A stretch of 64,000 nucleotides of DNA from Lentzea aerocolonigenes (GCF_000955955.1 NZ_JYJG01000029.1:1-64000); one strand, 5' to 3'; shown: positions 52,073 to 62,690, numbered from the stretch's first letter. The notes: generated from the letters alone by a model not told the origin. A program made the numbers and translations.

Positions 52073-55000
52073 TTAGATCTCCTTCAAGTTGACCACGATT
52101 CCGAGTTCCTGAAGCCGTTGCTGGATGTTCTCGGCGGCCTCGGCTTGGAGTACTAGTTGGATTGTGCCCTGCAGGTAACTGATCTGCCTTTCGTCCAGCG
52201 CCATGTAGACACTCCTGAATAGTGCGGCGAATTTGTCTGCACTGTCGGCACTTGCAAGCAGGTTGCTGGTGAACGCAAAGGACGCTTGTCGGTCCTTTAC
52301 GGCTGAGGCTGTAGTGCCGACACCGCTCGCGGTACTGGTTGTCATCCCCTCACCCTTGCCCTGAGTGAGTTGTGTACCAGCGGCAACCGTATCGTCGCCA
52401 CCACCGCTAGGGGCACAGGCGCCGTCATGAGCGGGTTGACCACAAGACGAGCATGATACTGGCTGTGGTCTGGCCAGGCGGAGGCCCGTGCTCGTTAGGT
52501 TTACCTGACCGGGAGCTGTCACAGCGACCTCTGTGCCGGCTCCGTCGACCACGCTGAGCAGGCCTTCGTTCACAGCGTCGTAAATGACCTGCCGAAGGTC
52601 TGAATCGCCTCCGTAGAGCAGGGGAAGTCGTGGCGTGCTGTAGAAAGCAGCGCGAATGTCGGACAGGGTTTTTCCATAGTCCTGGTCTCGCAGGTTGTGC
52701 AGCAATGCCTTGACGCCGAACTGACCTGCGTCGAAGACCTTGTCCTTGGCGGCCAGACCCTTCCAGACGCTTGTTCCGTCGAGAGCTGTGAGGTTGTCAT
52801 CATCGAACGTGATCTGATCCAGACGCCGCTCACCGTCAGGGTCAGGTTGCGCAAGGTAAACGACGTGCTGGTAGGCCCGTTTGAGTGCTTTCTCCAGCTG
52901 CGCGCGGGCTGCGGTGAGTTCCCTGGTTCCTGTGGCCTTGAGTTCGTCGTCGTTTTGCACCTCGGGTGCGGCGAGAGCTCGCTGGCGTGCCAGATACTCC
53001 GCGGCGACCCCTCGTGCTAGTCCGCGTCGTTGTGTATTCGCCACAGCGAACACAGCACTGCTAGCCCACTGGATGGGGAGTTGCTGAGCGCCGTCGCCGA
53101 GTCCCATAGCGACATTCAACGCCTCGATGGTGGGCTTCTCCATGCCGTTGCGCAGGCTATACTGGGCTGCGTCGAGCACGACAAGCCGTGTCGTGTGGGC
53201 GATATCGAGACCGCTGGTGATCAGCACATCGATCGCGTTCCGCCGAAGATCCGCAGCGACGAAACGCAGTTCACGAAACGGGCCGTTGCTGGCAAGCTTC
53301 TGAGCGAACTCGGCGAAAACCTGGTCACGCTCAGCGTCAGTGATAGTGCGTCGGATGTTGTTCACTAGCATCCGGTGCGTGAGTCGCGTGGATAGGAAAT
53401 ACCGTGCTGGCTTGTTGTTACCCTGCCCCGGGATAATGTCGAGTGCGCTGATTCCGCGGTCTGGGTTAACCAGCTCGTCGACGACACTGTCCGCGTCGGT
53501 GATCGTGTAGCTGAGGTCGGGAACACTGGTCGCAGCTTTGACCTCGGGTGCGCTCGCCCCACGGCCGCGGCCTGGGCGCAAAGTTCCGACGATGCTGGCA
53601 AGGAAAATGAAGGTGGCCGCGCGCTCGGACGCTTGTGGGTTGGCGTTGGCCCAGGGAGTCGTGGGCCGCTCGAGGTCTTGTCGGCGGGCCATGCCGGAGC
53701 TGCCGGTGTGGTTGATGACCTCGATCTCGGCGAGGCTCCGGTAGTTGGCGATGGTGCGCTCGTCTTCTACCAAGCCGCTGCCCAGAATCGCCTCGCGCAC
53801 CGCACTGTCTGACAGCGGTAGATCACCTGGCCCGATCAGTGCTGGCACCCACTGTCCTGCGATGCCACGCTGTTGCTGAGCGTAAACCGTGGCAGCGAAG
53901 ATTCGAATGGTCGACCGGACTCGTTGGAAGCCGGTGACCTTGCTCCACTCCTCCTTCGCCAAGCTCATGAGCATCGGATGGAATGGGTAGCAGGCTGCTA
54001 CTTCTTCGGTCCATCGGCGGCGCCAGTCGGCACCGATGGCCTCCCACACATGTTTGGCCCAGGACTTGTCCGCTAGCACCGGTTCGTACAGCGCGGCAGT
54101 GCCGGTGAGGACGTCCGCTGAGGGCTCAATGTCGAAGAGTCGTCGGCGGAGAATGTCGGCGAAGTCGCCAACTTCGGTAACCGTGGCGGGAGTGCCGTTG
54201 CGTTCGAGGAGGCTGTTGAGGTCATCACGCCGTCCCTGCGCGGCAGGCGACAATGCGGTCTTGTCGGCATCGGAGGCGATCATGACCACGACCATCGCCA
54301 CATGCGGGACATCGTTGACGACATCGAGCAGTGCCCGCAGGAACGCCATGTCCTGCGCTGCAAGGTCGGGCTTGTTCGATCCGTCCAATCCGTTACCGAC
54401 GTAGTCGAGCAGCTCGTCGATGACGATCAGCAGAGGCCGCTGCACTGCGGTAATGGCCTCAGCGATCTTGTGCTTGTCGCTCCAGAACGGCTGATAGCGC
54501 TCGAAGAGCGCATAGTCCTTGGAGAACAGTCGCCACAGAAACCGCTCGTACAGGCTGATCGCGGGGCCGTCGAGTTCGCGAACTCCAGCACCGGGTGTCA
54601 TGTTGTCGCAGGAGAGCACTACGACATGGGGATGACCGAGGTCGGCAGCGAGTTTCCTACCTGTCCTGGCCTGTGCCCGTTCGATGACCCGCTGTCCGAC
54701 TTCAGTAGTCAGTAGCGTTTCCGGATGCGCCGCCAAGTGGTACGCCCCGATGCAGGCGTGTGACTTACCGCCGCCCATGCCCTGGTCGAGGCGAGTGACG
54801 GCGCGGGCTTTCAGATAGTCCTGGTCACCACCGATGCGGATCGCGATCTCCGTGAGCAGGTCGATAAGCCGCTCGGTGGGATGGGTGATGTCGCCGTAGT
54901 AGCCAGCGTCGGCATACGGCGGCCGGTCAGCGCCTGTGCCGTGGACGGCGCGAAACAGCGACATCTGAACGTCGTCGATCTGTCCGGACGCATTGAGAAT

Positions 55001-55099
55001 CTCCTGGCGGATCTTCAACGCATTCCACCACGGCGTTACGCTTGCCACTGCCGTCCTCCTGGCCGGTTCTTGTCCGCTCGCTCGTTGAGCGTTGCTCAT
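52073..55099 (-). CDS. DUF499-type ATPase, anti-phage associated
   Basis: This 1008-aa P-loop ATPase has Walker A GMGGGKSH (107-114) and Walker B LLIVIDELLDYVG (223-235), the hallmark of DUF499 proteins that travel with DUF1156 methylases. A CxxC-type knuckle (CSSCGQPAHDGAC) lies near residue 860, then a low-complexity Thr/Ser/Gly linker and a helical tail. Its ATG overlaps the methylase stop (TGATG). The presumed role is DNA- or nucleotide-driven assembly of the defence complex; its mechanism is unknown. Confidence 0.85.
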   Translation of the reverse strand: MSNAQRASGQEPARRTAVASVTPWWNALKIRQEILNASGQIDDVQMSLFRAVHGTGADRPPYADAGYYGDITHPTERLIDLLTEIAIRIGGDQDYLKARAVTRLDQGMGGGKSHACIGAYHLAAHPETLLTTEVGQRVIERAQARTGRKLAADLGHPHVVVLSCDNMTPGAGVRELDGPAISLYERFLWRLFSKDYALFERYQPFWSDKHKIAEAITAVQRPLLIVIDELLDYVGNGLDGSNKPDLAAQDMAFLRALLDVVNDVPHVAMVVVMIASDADKTALSPAAQGRRDDLNSLLERNGTPATVTEVGDFADILRRRLFDIEPSADVLTGTAALYEPVLADKSWAKHVWEAIGADWRRRWTEEVAACYPFHPMLMSLAKEEWSKVTGFQRVRSTIRIFAATVYAQQQRGIAGQWVPALIGPGDLPLSDSAVREAILGSGLVEDERTIANYRSLAEIEVINHTGSSGMARRQDLERPTTPWANANPQASERAATFIFLASIVGTLRPGRGRGASAPEVKAATSVPDLSYTITDADSVVDELVNPDRGISALDIIPGQGNNKPARYFLSTRLTHRMLVNNIRRTITDAERDQVFAEFAQKLASNGPFRELRFVAADLRRNAIDVLITSGLDIAHTTRLVVLDAAQYSLRNGMEKPTIEALNVAMGLGDGAQQLPIQWASSAVFAVANTQRRGLARGVAAEYLARQRALAAPEVQNDDELKATGTRELTAARAQLEKALKRAYQHVVYLAQPDPDGERRLDQITFDDDNLTALDGTSVWKGLAAKDKVFDAGQFGVKALLHNLRDQDYGKTLSDIRAAFYSTPRLPLLYGGDSDLRQVIYDAVNEGLLSVVDGAGTEVAVTAPGQVNLTSTGLRLARPQPVSCSSCGQPAHDGACAPSGGGDDTVAAGTQLTQGKGEGMTTSTASGVGTTASAVKDRQASFAFTSNLLASADSADKFAALFRSVYMALDERQISYLQGTIQLVLQAEAAENIQQRLQELGIVVNLKEI

Positions 55100-57819
55100 C
55101 AGATCAGCCTCAACTGATCGTCGTTGTTTTGCTCACGCCGTGCCGTCGCGTGATTGTTCGCCGCGACTGTCTGAGCGGCGTTGCCGATCCCGACCTTGGT
55201 GCGCATAACGCGTGTGAAAGCGATCGCGTCCGGGTCATTGTCGGGAAGTCTGTCCGCGAGGAACTGAATAGCGGCCCAAAGGTAGGAGTCATCAGTGGAG
55301 CGTTCGGAGGCCAAAAGCACCTGCCCCATTGCCTGGAGACCTTCCTCGGACGCAGCGGCCAGGGCTAGAGCGACATCGATGACCGCGGAATCAGCATCGA
55401 TGTCGGCCTTGTAGTCGCGTGCGGTGATGAATCGAACGCCCTTGTCCGCATCGGGCACCAAGTCTCGGATCGCCGCCAGGTCGAGCGAAGAAGCTAGTGC
55501 TTGCCAGCGCAGTTCGGACTTAGCCTGGGCTTGGCGACCATAAAGTCTGACCCACCAGAGTGCGAAACGGGTGCGTGCGTCGAATGCCTCCAGCGGTTGG
55601 TGGTTGATCTCCACCGCCATGGCATCCTGGACGGCGGCGCGAGCGAGCGGGAGAAATGTGTAGATGTCGACAGGGTCGCCCTTGGCGTCGCGTACCTCGC
55701 TATAGCGGCCGACGACCTCCATAGCGGGACCTGCTGCGGCCATCAGCATGTCAGCAGGCGCCAGTCCCCACCGCTCCCAATCGGGGTACCGCAGTTTGAT
55801 CTCAGCTCTGATCTCAGCCTCAACCGCACCCTTGCGGCCCGGAGGTCGCCCGCCCGGTGCGGGGCGGCAGGCCATCGTTAGTGTGGTCTCAATGTTTGCT
55901 TTGCCCTGCTGTCCGCCGGACTCTGTATTGGCTGGCCAGGATCCAGTCATGACTAGGCCCGCGCGCTCTATCGAATGCAGTAGTCGTTGCCAGACCTCCG
56001 GTTCGCCGTGACCGAAGACGATCGTGACTACCCCGTCATCCCGGACTACCTGTCGCATCTGCGCGAAGGCTTCAGCGATCAGGGTGTCGTAGTGCTTGCG
56101 TGTGCGGTGTTCGTGCGGGGCTTCCCCGCGCACCCGCTTCACGATTATCTCTTGGGCCTTTTCCTGACAACCATCGGGGTCTGAGGTGATAGCGAGCTCA
56201 GGCCAAGTGTTGTGGAGACATCGTTTTACCCACACATAAAATAGGTCGGAGGCATCGGCGTAGGCGATCATCTGGTCGTACGGGGGATCGGTGACCACCG
56301 CGGTGAAGGTATTCGGCGGGTAGGGCAACAATGTGGCTGTTCCCCGCTGCACGGAGGCCGCCGTCCCTCGCCGATTGGTGAAGAGGTTGCGGCAGGCTGC
56401 AAGGACGTTATCAGAGATTGACTTCAGCGTGCCAGGCCCGTCTCCAAGACCAGCTTCGAAGTAGTCGTGAGAGAAGGTGATCGACCCTTCGTTCATGAAC
56501 AAATCACCTACTTGTGCACCTCCCTTGCTCTGGAAACGGGCACCACGGGTTGAACGACGCAACTTCTTAGCTACGACTGCAGCCGCATAGCCGGTCAGTG
56601 CCCGGATGTAGCTCGCTGAGAGGCCAGCGGTGCCTAGCTCGGTCCCAATATCGTTAATGATACGTGCCAGGCGGACATAAGACAGGGTCTGACGGGCGAC
56701 CATGAAATCGCCGTAGTTCCTAGCCCCGTAGATACTAGGGCCGATAATATTGTTGTTGCCAGCAGCGATGTTCTCGTCGGGCACAGCGGGCAGGAAAGGG
56801 CTGAAAGCCGGCTCGTCGGCGAGGGCTCTTGAAGCGGCGTCGGCGGCCTGCCGTTCATCGCTAGTCGGCTGGCGGAAGGTCTTCTGGCTACGGGAGTCGA
56901 TATCGGCTGCCAAGACCATGGCGTCCTTGCCTTCTCCTTCCTGCAGAAGCCGTCGATGCATCGCCAGAGGGTGGACATGTCCGCAGAACACGCAGATAGC
57001 ACTCTTTCCTGCTACCTTCTTGCCATTCACCACAGCGTTGGTCAAGGTGGGTGCTTTGGCTGATCGGGCCGGAGTGACCACAGCTTCCCACGTTCCCGTA
57101 CTGCGATCAGCGGCGATATAGAACGACACTGCGCCTCTTTGCCCTCGGGCAGGCATGAGTTCGTAAGAACCGATCAGCGGGAATCGCAGGCCACACTCCT
57201 GACAGGGAATGGTGACAGCCCACAAATAACCCCAAGGAAACTCGCCACCGCTGCGCGGGTAGAACTCGCTCATCGCGGCGATGTAGCGATTCTTAATCTC
57301 CGCAAACAAAGTATTGAGGTCGCTCAACAATCTATCGGCGCCGGCCGTCACCAAGTATTCGGTGACTGGCGCGAACGGCAGTTCCGGTTCGTCGTTCCAG
57401 TCCTCGAATGGGGCAGAGGTGAGCAGATGGCTGGCCAATACAGCTACAGGGCTGTAGTCCATGGCTGAAGCCTGGACTTCCAGGCGCGCGGACTCCAGCG
57501 GTATCATACCTCGGCCCGAGAATGGATCGAGAGTGGTCGCTCCTTCGGGGTTGGATTTGGCGATTTCGGCGCGTAGTTCGGTCCATGCAGCGTATCGGCC
57601 CGTCATAGCCGAGCGCACCAGTTCCTGGAGCCGTTCCTGCTCAGCGACGTCATCGGGCCATGGAAGCAACGAACAGATTGTGGCTGCTTTAGCCTGGGCT
57701 GTCGGACGCTTCGCGAACCACATGAACAGCGAGATCTCACTGTTGCCTGAACCCCACCCTTTGTCGCTGTTGGCCGACACCTCGGCGCTCGGGAACCAGC
57801 GCTCGATCATCCTGGTCAT
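55099..57819 (-). CDS. DUF1156-type adenine DNA methyltransferase (DrmMI-like)
   Basis: This 906-aa enzyme begins with MIERWFPSAEVS, the DUF1156 signature. It has the SAM motif LDPFSGRGMIP (97-107) and catalytic DPPY (about residue 511) followed by DQMIAYADASDLFYVW. Cys pairs (CQECGL, CVFCGH) suggest an inserted zinc ribbon. Such enzymes mark host DNA in DISARM class 1 and related systems. The ATG at 57819 overlaps the helicase stop by 4 bp. Confidence 0.9.
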   Translation of the reverse strand: MTRMIERWFPSAEVSANSDKGWGSGNSEISLFMWFAKRPTAQAKAATICSLLPWPDDVAEQERLQELVRSAMTGRYAAWTELRAEIAKSNPEGATTLDPFSGRGMIPLESARLEVQASAMDYSPVAVLASHLLTSAPFEDWNDEPELPFAPVTEYLVTAGADRLLSDLNTLFAEIKNRYIAAMSEFYPRSGGEFPWGYLWAVTIPCQECGLRFPLIGSYELMPARGQRGAVSFYIAADRSTGTWEAVVTPARSAKAPTLTNAVVNGKKVAGKSAICVFCGHVHPLAMHRRLLQEGEGKDAMVLAADIDSRSQKTFRQPTSDERQAADAASRALADEPAFSPFLPAVPDENIAAGNNNIIGPSIYGARNYGDFMVARQTLSYVRLARIINDIGTELGTAGLSASYIRALTGYAAAVVAKKLRRSTRGARFQSKGGAQVGDLFMNEGSITFSHDYFEAGLGDGPGTLKSISDNVLAACRNLFTNRRGTAASVQRGTATLLPYPPNTFTAVVTDPPYDQMIAYADASDLFYVWVKRCLHNTWPELAITSDPDGCQEKAQEIIVKRVRGEAPHEHRTRKHYDTLIAEAFAQMRQVVRDDGVVTIVFGHGEPEVWQRLLHSIERAGLVMTGSWPANTESGGQQGKANIETTLTMACRPAPGGRPPGRKGAVEAEIRAEIKLRYPDWERWGLAPADMLMAAAGPAMEVVGRYSEVRDAKGDPVDIYTFLPLARAAVQDAMAVEINHQPLEAFDARTRFALWWVRLYGRQAQAKSELRWQALASSLDLAAIRDLVPDADKGVRFITARDYKADIDADSAVIDVALALAAASEEGLQAMGQVLLASERSTDDSYLWAAIQFLADRLPDNDPDAIAFTRVMRTKVGIGNAAQTVAANNHATARREQNNDDQLRLI

Positions 57820-60800
57820 GCGTTGCTCCCTGGGGCTTTCCTGAGGCTGCTGCCGGGGACACGGAAGATGGCATCCCCGACCATGTCGGTGGCGAAGAGA
57901 GTGGCGGGGTCTTCGTAGGCTCCGAAGAACCGGCCTTTGTTGTCGGCGCACTGGTCGATGACGTAAAGCCAGTAGTCCTTGCGGTGCTGGGTGGCGATGA
58001 GTACCTCCCTGCCGGTCATGCGGATGCCGTTGCTAGCCGCGCTGCCCAGGACACCCTTGACCTCGACATGGCGCACCTGGCTGTGTCGTCGTGCTTCAAG
58101 ATCGTAACCGCGGCCTTCGGCGTGGACGTCTTCTACGAACCAGCCATCGTCGACGAGCAGTTGCTGAACGTGGCGCATGGAAACCAGTTCAGCATCGATT
58201 TCAGCTCGAGTGGTGTTGTCGGCCGCGGCGAGCACACGGATGCGTCCGACCAGCTTCGGTTCGGTCAGCGCGACTTTGACCAGGCGTTCCAATTCCTCGA
58301 GTCGCTTGGTCGTTTGTGCTTGGAGGCGACGGCGCATCTCGACTCGGGTATCGCGGTCATCGATTCCGTCAGTCAAGTTCAGCGGCAGGTTGCTGAGATC
58401 TCGCCGTGCCTGAGCGAACCAGTCCGAGCGCACCTTCGTGTGTTCGGCGACGGTGTCAGCGGCTACTGCGAGGGCGGTCTCGATCGCCCGTCCTTCGCGG
58501 GCCGGATGTGGTGCGGTGCCTGGCTGGTCGGTAGGGGCGAGATTCGCCAACGTTTCCCAACGCACGGCGCGGGCGCCGCCACTGTCATCGACTTTGATCA
58601 AAGTCGCCCATACGCTGGCGCGTTTGCCGTCGCTCTCCGTCATCCGCGCCTCGTAGGCGTACAGGTCGTAGGGAGTGAGGCTAGTCGGATCAGCGGCCGC
58701 ACCAGACTGGTAGAGATCTTCCGCCAGGGTTCGTTCGGCCATTGCGATGAGATCTGTGAACCCAGGTTCTCCTGGCCCGAGTGTGAGGGTGCCACTGACG
58801 TCGATGTTGCCTTCGGCTTCACGCACCGCATCGCCGCTGGTCGCGATGTGGACCTCGCTGGCGCCGCCGAGCGTAGTTGGGAACGTCCCGCTGCCGAGGG
58901 AGAGCCGTCGGAATCCTGATCCGGCTGCGGTCGGGGTTGACCCCAGCACGCCGGCTGTGGACAGCCGGTCCAGGTACGCCTCCACGATGGCGGGGTTGAT
59001 GCGGGCGAACAAGTCACGTTGCAGTAGCGTCAAAGCCGCGACGGCGTCGACCTGGCTGGCTAGACGGCGCTCGTTGTCGCGGACCTGTCGAGCAGCACGA
59101 GCGAGTTCCTGCGCCTGCACCGCGGCGGCGGCATCAATAGCTTGTTGCTTCTTGGCCTCATCGTTTCCGTAAAGGTCGGAGAGCCACTTGTCGTAGTCCA
59201 CGCCAGTTATCTCGGCGACAGCGGAGAGGCTGTCGAACATTTGACCGCGCAGCTCGTTGGCGGCGGTTACGAAGTTGTCCAGCAGTCGAAGCAAGGTGTC
59301 GCCTTCGCGAGTGTCGGTGGCAACCAGGTTGTAGAGGTAGACGTCGCGCTGCTGACCGACGCGGTGAATACGGCCCATCCGCTGTTCGAGCCGGACCAAG
59401 GACCACGGGATGTCGTAGTTGACCAGCACGCGGGCGGCCTGCAAGTCGATACCTTCGTTGCCAGCGTCGGTGGTGACGATGATCTGGAAGTCTCCCCGCA
59501 TGAACGCTCTGCGGACCTCGTCGCGTTCGGGCTTGCTCTGTCGACCTGAGTACAGCTCGGCGGTAAAGCCATCCGCGACCAGCCTGGCGGTGATCCACTC
59601 CGCTGTGTCCGCGTACTCGGTGAACACCACCGCTTGCTCGCCGTTTCCCGGGCGGATTTCATGTGGTGCCAGGCAGTCGTCGATGAAGCGTTTCCACTTC
59701 GACGGTTGCCAATCTGGGTTCATCACCGTGGTGTCGATTTGCTCGACCAGGGCCTTGATCGCGGCCCGTTCAGCTCGGGTTGCCGTCGATGTCGCGTGGA
59801 TGACCTTGGCTTCGTCGATTTCGGACTCGTCGCTGTTGCCATCGCTTTCGACCGCGAGTGCGGCTTCGGCTTCACTCATCTCGCCCATGCGACGGTATCG
59901 ACGACGTAGCGTCTCAGCGAGCGCATGCAGGCTGGATGCCACACGTTTGCCGTACACCATCCGTGCTAGGGGCTGCGCTGCCTGCGGGAAAAACTGGTCG
60001 ACCATGGTGAGCGCGGCTTGGCAGTAGCCGTACTCGGTTTGTGACAAAGGTACGCTGTGGTTCTGGGCGACACGTCCTTTAAAAAGACGGGTCTTGCCGT
60101 CATAGTCGACGAGGTCTTCCTTCATTCGTCGCAGGAAGTGGATCGGCCCAGGCCGAAGCGCGGGAAGCTGCTCGTTGGGGTCGTCACCAGGCTCGGGATA
60201 GATCGCCGGGTCAACCAAGTGCAGCAGATGCCTGAACAACCACTCCTTGCCGCGGTGAGGGGTCGCAGTCATCAGCAGGGCGCGGGGAGTGTTCGTCGCT
60301 AGCAGCCGGCCGACTTGGTGGAACCCCATGGCTGTGGGAGTGAGGCGGTGGGCCTCGTCGAAGACGACAAGATCCCAGCCTGCTTTGTCTGGCCGAACAG
60401 CGTCTTGCACCGCTGGGTTGACCGCTAGCAGTTCTAGCGAAGCTACCCACAGGTCGTTGGAATTAAGTGCGTCCTCGCGAACAGTGGCAGAGGTGAGCTG
60501 TCGCATGCCCCCACCGAGGAGCCGGTGGAAGTCGTCGACCCACTTCGTTGTCAGGTTCGCTGGGCACACGACGATGGCGCGTTTAACCAGGCCTAGCCGC
60601 TGCATCTCGCGGATGTACAAGCCAGCCATGATGGTCTTACCGGTGCCAGGTTCGTCGGCGAGCAGGAACCGCAGTTGGGGCTGTGGCAACATCGCGCCAT
60701 AGACGGCTGTGGTCTGGTGGGCGTACGGCTTGAGGGGTGTTGACGCCATGGCGCTGGATTCGGCGTTGGTAGCTGCGGCACCCATCCACCGCGTCCACAT

Positions 60801-61043
60801 GGCGGCGAGCACTCGAGCGGAGTCGCCACGTCCATCGCTGGACAGCGGTCGCACGGTCTGCGTGTCACCGGCTGACAGGTTCACCTCGTGCCGACGGTCG
60901 TCGTCATCGACGAGTATGAGGTCCCAGGTTCCTGGCTCATCGCCGGGAAGCGCGAACCGGACTGTCGCGAACTCCGGTACGCCTTCGACGTCGACGCGGA
61001 CCCTCTGATAGCGCTCGAACACGAATCCACCGTCTGCAAGCAT
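57816..61043 (-). CDS. SNF2-family helicase with DUF3883-like end (DrmD-like)
   Basis: This 1075-aa SF2 helicase has Walker A DEPGTGKT (130-137), DEAH (229-232), TATPHRGKEWLF, and C-lobe motifs TTDAGNEGIDLQ and RMGRIHRVGQ. It ends in a DUF3883-like domain (about 960-1050) with GYDLEA...HVEVKG, a D-ExK arrangement reminiscent of PD-(D/E)XK nucleases. This matches DrmD of DISARM class 1. It is the first intact gene of the coupled helicase-methylase-DUF499 operon. Confidence 0.9.
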   Translation of the reverse strand: MLADGGFVFERYQRVRVDVEGVPEFATVRFALPGDEPGTWDLILVDDDDRRHEVNLSAGDTQTVRPLSSDGRGDSARVLAAMWTRWMGAAATNAESSAMASTPLKPYAHQTTAVYGAMLPQPQLRFLLADEPGTGKTIMAGLYIREMQRLGLVKRAIVVCPANLTTKWVDDFHRLLGGGMRQLTSATVREDALNSNDLWVASLELLAVNPAVQDAVRPDKAGWDLVVFDEAHRLTPTAMGFHQVGRLLATNTPRALLMTATPHRGKEWLFRHLLHLVDPAIYPEPGDDPNEQLPALRPGPIHFLRRMKEDLVDYDGKTRLFKGRVAQNHSVPLSQTEYGYCQAALTMVDQFFPQAAQPLARMVYGKRVASSLHALAETLRRRYRRMGEMSEAEAALAVESDGNSDESEIDEAKVIHATSTATRAERAAIKALVEQIDTTVMNPDWQPSKWKRFIDDCLAPHEIRPGNGEQAVVFTEYADTAEWITARLVADGFTAELYSGRQSKPERDEVRRAFMRGDFQIIVTTDAGNEGIDLQAARVLVNYDIPWSLVRLEQRMGRIHRVGQQRDVYLYNLVATDTREGDTLLRLLDNFVTAANELRGQMFDSLSAVAEITGVDYDKWLSDLYGNDEAKKQQAIDAAAAVQAQELARAARQVRDNERRLASQVDAVAALTLLQRDLFARINPAIVEAYLDRLSTAGVLGSTPTAAGSGFRRLSLGSGTFPTTLGGASEVHIATSGDAVREAEGNIDVSGTLTLGPGEPGFTDLIAMAERTLAEDLYQSGAAADPTSLTPYDLYAYEARMTESDGKRASVWATLIKVDDSGGARAVRWETLANLAPTDQPGTAPHPAREGRAIETALAVAADTVAEHTKVRSDWFAQARRDLSNLPLNLTDGIDDRDTRVEMRRRLQAQTTKRLEELERLVKVALTEPKLVGRIRVLAAADNTTRAEIDAELVSMRHVQQLLVDDGWFVEDVHAEGRGYDLEARRHSQVRHVEVKGVLGSAASNGIRMTGREVLIATQHRKDYWLYVIDQCADNKGRFFGAYEDPATLFATDMVGDAIFRVPGSSLRKAPGSNA

Positions 61044-61576
61044 GCTTATCCGCGTCCTGTTGGTTGTCGATCTACGTGCGTTGCAGCGAATCGGCCCACT
61101 GCAACGTCGGGCTGGTCTTCTGGATCATCCAGATAGATATTAGAGGTAGAACCTGCCCTGGGCCGGTGCCGTCGTGCAGGCAGGTTTCCCCGAGGCCAAG
61201 GCTGTCCAATATCAGCGCGTCACCTCGACTGTTGTCGATCTCAACCCTAACGAGACCATCGTCGGACGCAGTCCACGCTTCCGTGCAGACACGATCGGGG
61301 TGACCTGCAGTCGGAAGCTGTCATCAGCCTGGCGCGCGGCTCTGGGCTGTCGAACGGGAACAGCGCTCGTGCGGGGCACACAGCCGAAGTCGGGATACAG
61401 GTATGGCACGGTTCCAGCGGCAGGCCCTTCAGCAGCATCCATCCGGTCGGCCAGCTGAACCAGCGGCGCAGGGGTGAGGCTCGCGGAGCCGCCGGTGTTT
61501 CGCAGCGACGACTGCGGGACGGCGCGCTTGCGTCAAAGGCGTACGCCTTCAGTCGTCGGAACTCACTGACCTGAGG
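61044..61576. other. 533-bp intergenic region upstream of the helicase
   Basis: No supported gene is present. Two inverted repeats are visible: AACCTGCC/GGCAGGTT (61150-61157/61179-61186) and CGACGACTG/CAGTCGTCG (61506-61514/61550-61558) around AGGCGTACGCCT. The latter may terminate the DUF3825-like gene; the former may regulate the helicase operon. Confidence 0.5.
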
Positions 61577-62191
61577 TTAGGCGTCATCCGGTGACGTGGC
61601 CGGATGCAGCCAGTCGCCGTCTGGCCGAGCGAGAAGCCGGGCGTTGTTGTAGGCCATCCCCGTTGTGAGAACGGTGTCGCCTCGGTAGTGCTCACCGCGT
61701 CGTGACACAACCAGGGCGAGATCCACCTTCGACGGTTCGCGTAGCGATAGAGGCAGAAGCAACTGAACCTGCTGATGTGGTGGATACCAGAACGGAACGG
61801 CGGTCTTGTAGTTGTGTTGTACGCGCTTCTTCGCGACCTCGACCACTCCGTTCAGTGACAGCTCCAAGGCGTACGGCTCGCCCTGTAGCTCCTCGGGAAA
61901 CCGCGTGAGGTTGTCCTCGACGATGTGGCGAATGTTGACCTTCAGCTCTCGCCGCCAGTCGAAGATGTAGTCGGCTGGATTCTCCGTGTACGTGGCGAAG
62001 TCAGGTAGCGCAGGGAACTTGTCGAGCAGTAGGCGGTCGCTCTCGACCAGCCACGACTGCAGTCGCCACGGTTGGCGCTCGTTGGCGTTGCGGCGAAACA
62101 GGCCGTAGATCGACTCTTGGCGGGCGGTAGCGAGCCCGATGTTGAACGCGCTGTAGTCGCCGTCCTGGGCCTGACCCGTTTTGACGGACAT
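61577..62191 (-). pseudogene. 5'-truncated DUF3825-like gene
   Basis: The 204-aa reading frame matches the C-terminal core of DUF3825 proteins: AFNIGLATARQESIYGLF, DYIFDWRRELKVNIRHIVED, RVQHNYKTAVPFWYPP and TGMAYNNARLLARPD. The N-terminal part usual for this family is missing. The frame starts exactly where an IS3-type remnant begins, so the 5' end was probably removed by the insertion. The surviving ATG (62191) may still allow translation. It lies upstream of the DISARM-related operon on the same strand. Confidence 0.72.
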
Positions 62192-62690
62192 CTGAGATCA
62201 GGGGTTGTGCCCCTGGAAGGATGTCCTTATGAAGACCACGGGCTCGAACAAGCCCCGGCGTCCTCGTCGTGCGTTCACCCACGAGTTCAAGGCGGAGATC
62301 GTCGAGCAGCGCCGACGTGGCGTCGCCCCGAGCCCGGAGTGATCTTCCACTCCGACAGGGGCTGTCAATACACCTCTGGCCAGTACGCCCGCGCGGCCGC
62401 CGACGCCGGGGTGCGGCTTTCCGTTGGCCGCAAGGGGCAGTGCTGGGATAACGCGGTCGCCGAATCGTTCTTCGCCACCATCAAGACCGAGCTGCTCGAC
62501 CGGCAGCCCTGGTCGACGAAAGCCAAGGCGCACAAGGAATCTTCGAATACATCGAGGGCTGTTACAACACCCGCCGACGGCACTCCAGCCTCGGCTACCT
62601 CAGCCCCGCCGCCTACGAAACGGCCGCCTCACTTCAGGTAGCCTGACCACACCATATCGTCTCTGTCCGTCTAAACGGGACAAGCCCACG
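62192..62690 (+). mobile_element. Internally deleted IS3-family element
   Basis: The remnant starts beside the truncated DUF3825-like gene. It keeps the first 37 codons of orfA (62229-62342, RRAFTHEFKAEIVEQRRRG) fused to the last third of orfB (HSDRGCQYTS, VGRKGQCWDNAVAESFF). A frameshift near 62540 breaks the C-terminus, which continues in another frame to a stop at 62646 (CYNTRRRHSSLGYLSP). Outer boundaries are approximate; terminal repeats are not certain. It cannot encode an active transposase. Confidence 0.8.
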
